This document shows, one piece after another, positions 50,254 to 52,833 of a DNA stretch of 52,833 bases. The DNA lies in the NCBI GenBank assembly GCA_041178545.1, contig JBEGVB010000126.1:1-52833 (forward strand), given 5' to 3'. This DNA comes from JBEATZ01 sp041178545. Its GTDB lineage: Bacteria; Planctomycetota; UBA1135; UBA2386. The notes below the pieces were generated by a model, which searched no databases, was not told the DNA's origin, and saw only the letters and a list, made by a program, of their open reading frames with translations. The stretch's first letter is position 1. Each line of letters opens with the position of its first letter. The translations under genes and the position numbers were made by a program.

Positions 50254-50811
50254 ATGACGCTGCGTGAATGGCAGGAACTGGGCGAGGAGCGGCTTGCGCG
50301 CCACCTCGTCTTCGACGTCGTCAAGTCGCGCCGCCGCTCGCCGCGCACGGGGGTCGAGATCGGCTTCTTCCTCGTCAAGACGCCGGACTGGGTCAACGTC
50401 GTGGCGCTCACGCACGACGACCACCTCGTGCTCGTGCGGCAGTACCGTGCGGGCACCCGCGCGTTGTCGCTGGAGATCCCTGGTGGCCTGATCGACCGGC
50501 ACGAGACCGATCCTGCGCAGGCTGCGGCGCGCGAGCTGCGCGAGGAGACCGGGTACGTGGCCGAGCGCATCGTGCCGATCGGCACCATGACGCCCAACCC
50601 GGCCATCTTCACCAACCGCTGCCACACCTTCCTTGCGACGGGCTGCAGCCGCGCGGGCGAGCTGCAGATGGACTCGGGTGAGGACATCGTGGTCGAGCTC
50701 GTGCACCGGTCGCAGCTGGACGAGATGGTTCGGCAGGGCGCCGTCGACCATGCACTGGTGCTCGCCGCCTTCGCGTTCTGGCGCGCACACGAGGCGCGCG
50801 AGGGATCCTGA
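50254..50811 (+). CDS. Nudix hydrolase (ADP-ribose pyrophosphatase-like)
   Basis: A 185-residue protein. The Nudix box runs from Gly78 (GGLIDRHE) to ARELREETGY at about 92-101, with one residue more than usual between the first Glu and the RE pair. The WVNVVALT strand, VLVRQYRAGTRALSLEIPGG and TPNPAIFTNRCHTFLA fit ADP-ribose or sugar-nucleotide pyrophosphatases. The final substrate is not decided. It starts 12 nt after the preceding gene and ends 13 nt before the next. Confidence 0.9.
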   Translation: MTLREWQELGEERLARHLVFDVVKSRRRSPRTGVEIGFFLVKTPDWVNVVALTHDDHLVLVRQYRAGTRALSLEIPGGLIDRHETDPAQAAARELREETGYVAERIVPIGTMTPNPAIFTNRCHTFLATGCSRAGELQMDSGEDIVVELVHRSQLDEMVRQGAVDHALVLAAFAFWRAHEAREGS

Positions 50812-50824
50812 CCTTCTCGCGCCG

Positions 50825-51751
50825 ATGCTGCTCGACCTGAGAATCCGCCTGAAGTGGCGCCGCGACAGGAAGCACCTGCCGCTCACGGGAGAACACTGGG
50901 AGCTCTACCGCATCCTGCACCGTGACTCATGGCGCAGGGCGCGGAGGCTTCCCGACCTTGTGCACGGCCGCAGCTTCAACGACCACGTCCAGTGGCTGAA
51001 GTTGTTTGACCAGGACGAAAGGATGGTGCAGCTGTCGGACAAGGTCGGGGTCCGGAGCCACGTCGAGGCGCGGCTCGGGTCAGGCCACCTTCCCACGTTG
51101 CTGCAGGTGGGGAAGCAGTTCGACGACATCGACTGGGACGCGCTGCCTGCCGCCTTCGTGGTCAAGGCCACCAACGACTCGGGATCCGTCGTCGTGGTGC
51201 CCGACCGCTCGCGGTTCGACCGCGAGGCTGCGCGGGCGAGGATCGAGCGCGGCCTGCGACGGGAGTTCGGGTGGAAGAAGGGTGAGTGGGCGTACAGCGG
51301 CATCGAGCCGCGCGTGCTGGTCGAGGAGTACCTCGAGCCCGAGGGCGCACTCGTCCCACCGGACCACAAGTTCCACTGTGTCGAGGGGCGGGTTGCCTTC
51401 GGCCACTTCATCCACGGGCGTCACCAGGACGTGCGCGAGGCGATCACCACGCGCGACGGCGAGGTGCTGCCGCACACGCTCTACTTCCCAGGCGGTGCAC
51501 CCTTCGTCCGACCGTCCGAGTGGGAGCGCATGGTGGCAGTGGCAGAGGCCGTGGCACAGGGGTTCCGCTACGTGCGCGTGGACCTCTTCCTGCACCGCGG
51601 GCGGGTCCTCGTGGGGGAGATGACCTTCTGGCCCAACGGCGGCTGCTACGTCGAGCCTGGCCAGGTTGCGCTGGGTGAGCGGATGGAGTTCGACCGTTCG
51701 TACGTGAAGCCGCCCGTCTACCAGCGCGTGCGGCGCAGGGGTACTGCGTGA
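50825..51751 (+). CDS. TupA-like ATP-grasp protein
   Basis: A 308-residue protein matching the TupA-like ATP-grasp family: FNDHVQWLKLFDQDERM and LSDKVGVRSHVEARLG near the start, FVVKATNDSGSVVVVPD as the nucleotide-binding strands, RVLVEEYLEP, and VRVDLFLHRGRVLVGEMTFWPNGG as the metal-binding C-terminal core. Family knowledge: TupA makes an amide bond on teichuronopeptide, and relatives occur in capsule and polysaccharide clusters. The next gene is a glycosyltransferase overlapping by 4 nt, which fits a surface-glycan role. Confidence 0.82.
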   Translation: MLLDLRIRLKWRRDRKHLPLTGEHWELYRILHRDSWRRARRLPDLVHGRSFNDHVQWLKLFDQDERMVQLSDKVGVRSHVEARLGSGHLPTLLQVGKQFDDIDWDALPAAFVVKATNDSGSVVVVPDRSRFDREAARARIERGLRREFGWKKGEWAYSGIEPRVLVEEYLEPEGALVPPDHKFHCVEGRVAFGHFIHGRHQDVREAITTRDGEVLPHTLYFPGGAPFVRPSEWERMVAVAEAVAQGFRYVRVDLFLHRGRVLVGEMTFWPNGGCYVEPGQVALGERMEFDRSYVKPPVYQRVRRRGTA

Positions 51752-52695
51752 GCCCCACGCAGCGTCCTGCCGTGGTGTACGCAATCACTTCCCGGGGGAA
51801 CGACTTCCACTCGGTCATGACGCGCGTCTCCGCCATGTCGGTACGACACAGCAACCCTGGCCTCCCCATCGTCCTTGCCGTCGACGCACAGACCGATCGG
51901 GACATGCAAGCTGCGGGCGACCCGCTGCTGGGCATCGTCGACGAACGCGTCGTCGTCCCCACGGTCGAGACCGACCGCCTGCTCGTCAACCGGTCCGTCA
52001 AGCTGCAGCTGCGCTCCGTGCTCGCGGGCGACCTGCTGTTCCTCGACAGTGACACCCTCGTCCGCGGTTCGCTCGCTCCGGTGCTGGGTGCCGATGCCGA
52101 GGTTGCCGGGGCGCGCAACCACTCCCGTGCCACGCGCAGCGAACAGGTCTCCGCACGAGACCAGCGGGCCCTCGAGGCCCTCGGGTGGCCGACGCGGTCG
52201 GAGGCGTACGTGAACGGCGGCCTGCTCCTGATGCGGGACACCCCAGCCGTGCGTGCGTTCGCCGAGGACTGGCACGCCCGCTGGCTGCTGACCCGGGAGC
52301 GCTGCAACGACCACCGCGACCAGCCCTCGCTCAACGCCGCCCTCCAGGCGATGGCCGCGCGCTTCTGCCTGCTCGAGGACCGCTTCAACGCCCAGTTCCG
52401 TCCGACCCCGGGCGTCGCCAGTGGGGCGGTGGTCTGGCACTACTACGCCTCGCGCGCCAAGCACCCACTCACCGGGTTCGAGCTGCTGGTGGAGCGGGTA
52501 CTCGGCGGTACGCCGCTCGAGGAGAGCACGGTCCGCAGGCTTCTTGAACTCGACGTGCCCTGGCACGCCGAGAATCGCGTCGACCGGTACGTGGCGGCCC
52601 GCATCGAGCGAAAGGGCCGCATGCGACGTTTCGACAAGCACTGGCTGCGACGGCAGCCCGTACGCGCCGGGTTGTGCTGGCTGCTCGGCCTCTGA
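51748..52695 (+). CDS. GT8-like nucleotide-diphospho-sugar transferase
   Basis: A 315-residue protein from the GTG of a GTGA overlap. The GT-A fold has an N-terminal strand AVVYAITSRGNDF, a DxD-type metal motif in LLFLDSDTLVRGSL, and SEAYVNGGLLLMRDTP and RDQPSLNAALQ, as in glycosyltransferase family 8 proteins. A late His (VVWHYYAS) could be the third metal ligand. The C-terminus is basic and may touch the membrane. It is probably cytoplasmic and acts on a surface glycan with the ATP-grasp partner. Confidence 0.82.
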   Translation: MSPTQRPAVVYAITSRGNDFHSVMTRVSAMSVRHSNPGLPIVLAVDAQTDRDMQAAGDPLLGIVDERVVVPTVETDRLLVNRSVKLQLRSVLAGDLLFLDSDTLVRGSLAPVLGADAEVAGARNHSRATRSEQVSARDQRALEALGWPTRSEAYVNGGLLLMRDTPAVRAFAEDWHARWLLTRERCNDHRDQPSLNAALQAMAARFCLLEDRFNAQFRPTPGVASGAVVWHYYASRAKHPLTGFELLVERVLGGTPLEESTVRRLLELDVPWHAENRVDRYVAARIERKGRMRRFDKHWLRRQPVRAGLCWLLGL

Positions 52696-52705
52696 GACCT
52701 GCGGG

Positions 52706-52833
52706 TCAGGCGAGGTTGAACACCAGCACGTGCGCGCCCTCTGCGCCCGATTGCAGGCGCAGCAGCGGCTCGCCGCTCGCACCCACCGCATCGCCATGGG
52801 CGAGCGCGGTGCCGTTGCAGTCGATCGAACCGC
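52706..52833 (-). CDS. Pirin-family protein, C-terminal fragment
   Basis: The minus strand is open from the right edge to a TGA at 52708-52706, giving 41 residues. They match a pirin/YhaK C-terminal cupin tail: a Gly-Ser-Ile strand, NGTALAHGDAV, then PLLRLQSGAEGAHVLVFNLA. The rest lies outside the window. Family knowledge: bacterial pirins are cupin dioxygenase-like proteins, some with quercetinase activity. Confidence 0.75.
   Translation of the reverse strand, partial: GSIDCNGTALAHGDAVGASGEPLLRLQSGAEGAHVLVFNLA

Overview
The window is very GC-rich (about 70% by eye, third codon positions almost all G/C) and densely coding on both strands. The gene repertoire points to Planctomycetota: a BatA-type and a second VWA membrane protein, a DUF4175-like protein and coiled-coil and TPR partners in one cluster, a secreted prenyltransferase/squalene-cyclase-fold repeat protein, an NPCBM-domain protein, a PQQ-type propeller and a frataxin-like protein. 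The lineage is inferred from this repertoire, not from a marker-gene tree.

Region 1 (2-21495, plus strand) is one unbroken run of 14 coding segments, nearly all overlapping or a few bases apart (ATGA and GTGA junctions). Order: a PQQ propeller protein (5' end outside the window), a toroid-fold secreted protein, two VWA membrane proteins with amidotransferase-like domains, a DUF4175-like membrane protein, a long coiled-coil protein cut by an in-frame TGA from its apparent 84-residue tail, a TPR-like secreted protein, an NPCBM protein, a tandem HtrA-like protease whose second catalytic domain is dead, a separate dead HtrA homologue, and a BtuFCD/FecBCD-type ABC importer. This looks like an envelope assembly or quality-control operon whose biochemical role is unknown.

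Region 2 (21517-26912) carries a thioesterase, a DEDDh exonuclease and a hemerythrin on the minus strand. On the plus strand are a small tail-anchored protein with a beta-clamp-like QLALF motif, lexA, and a dual-CDGSH protein. An M61 metallopeptidase and tRNA-Arg(CCG) follow on the minus strand. Similar inverted repeats precede the small membrane protein and lexA, and are candidate SOS operators.

Region 3 (27230-34974) holds a secreted protein with Ca-binding-type repeats, an ECF sigma/zinc anti-sigma/RseB-like trio, a small helical protein behind a sigma-54-type promoter and two 17-bp repeats, an NtrC-like AAA+ protein lacking the GAFTGA loop, an RluA-type pseudouridine synthase and a membrane histidine kinase.

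Region 4 (34996-52833) is mostly housekeeping: frataxin-like CyaY, a probable structured RNA with a strong terminator, MoxR, a TPR lipoprotein, FabI, MutY, a CinA/MoCF-domain protein, GyrA, YqeY, a small membrane protein, a photolyase-related flavoprotein divergent from a DUF2256-DUF3253 protein, a GT39-type membrane protein, a DUF4920 lipoprotein, a carboxypeptidase-regulatory-repeat protein, a Nudix hydrolase, a TupA-like ATP-grasp protein, a GT8-like glycosyltransferase and the C-terminus of a pirin. I saw no IS element, CRISPR array, rRNA or prophage.
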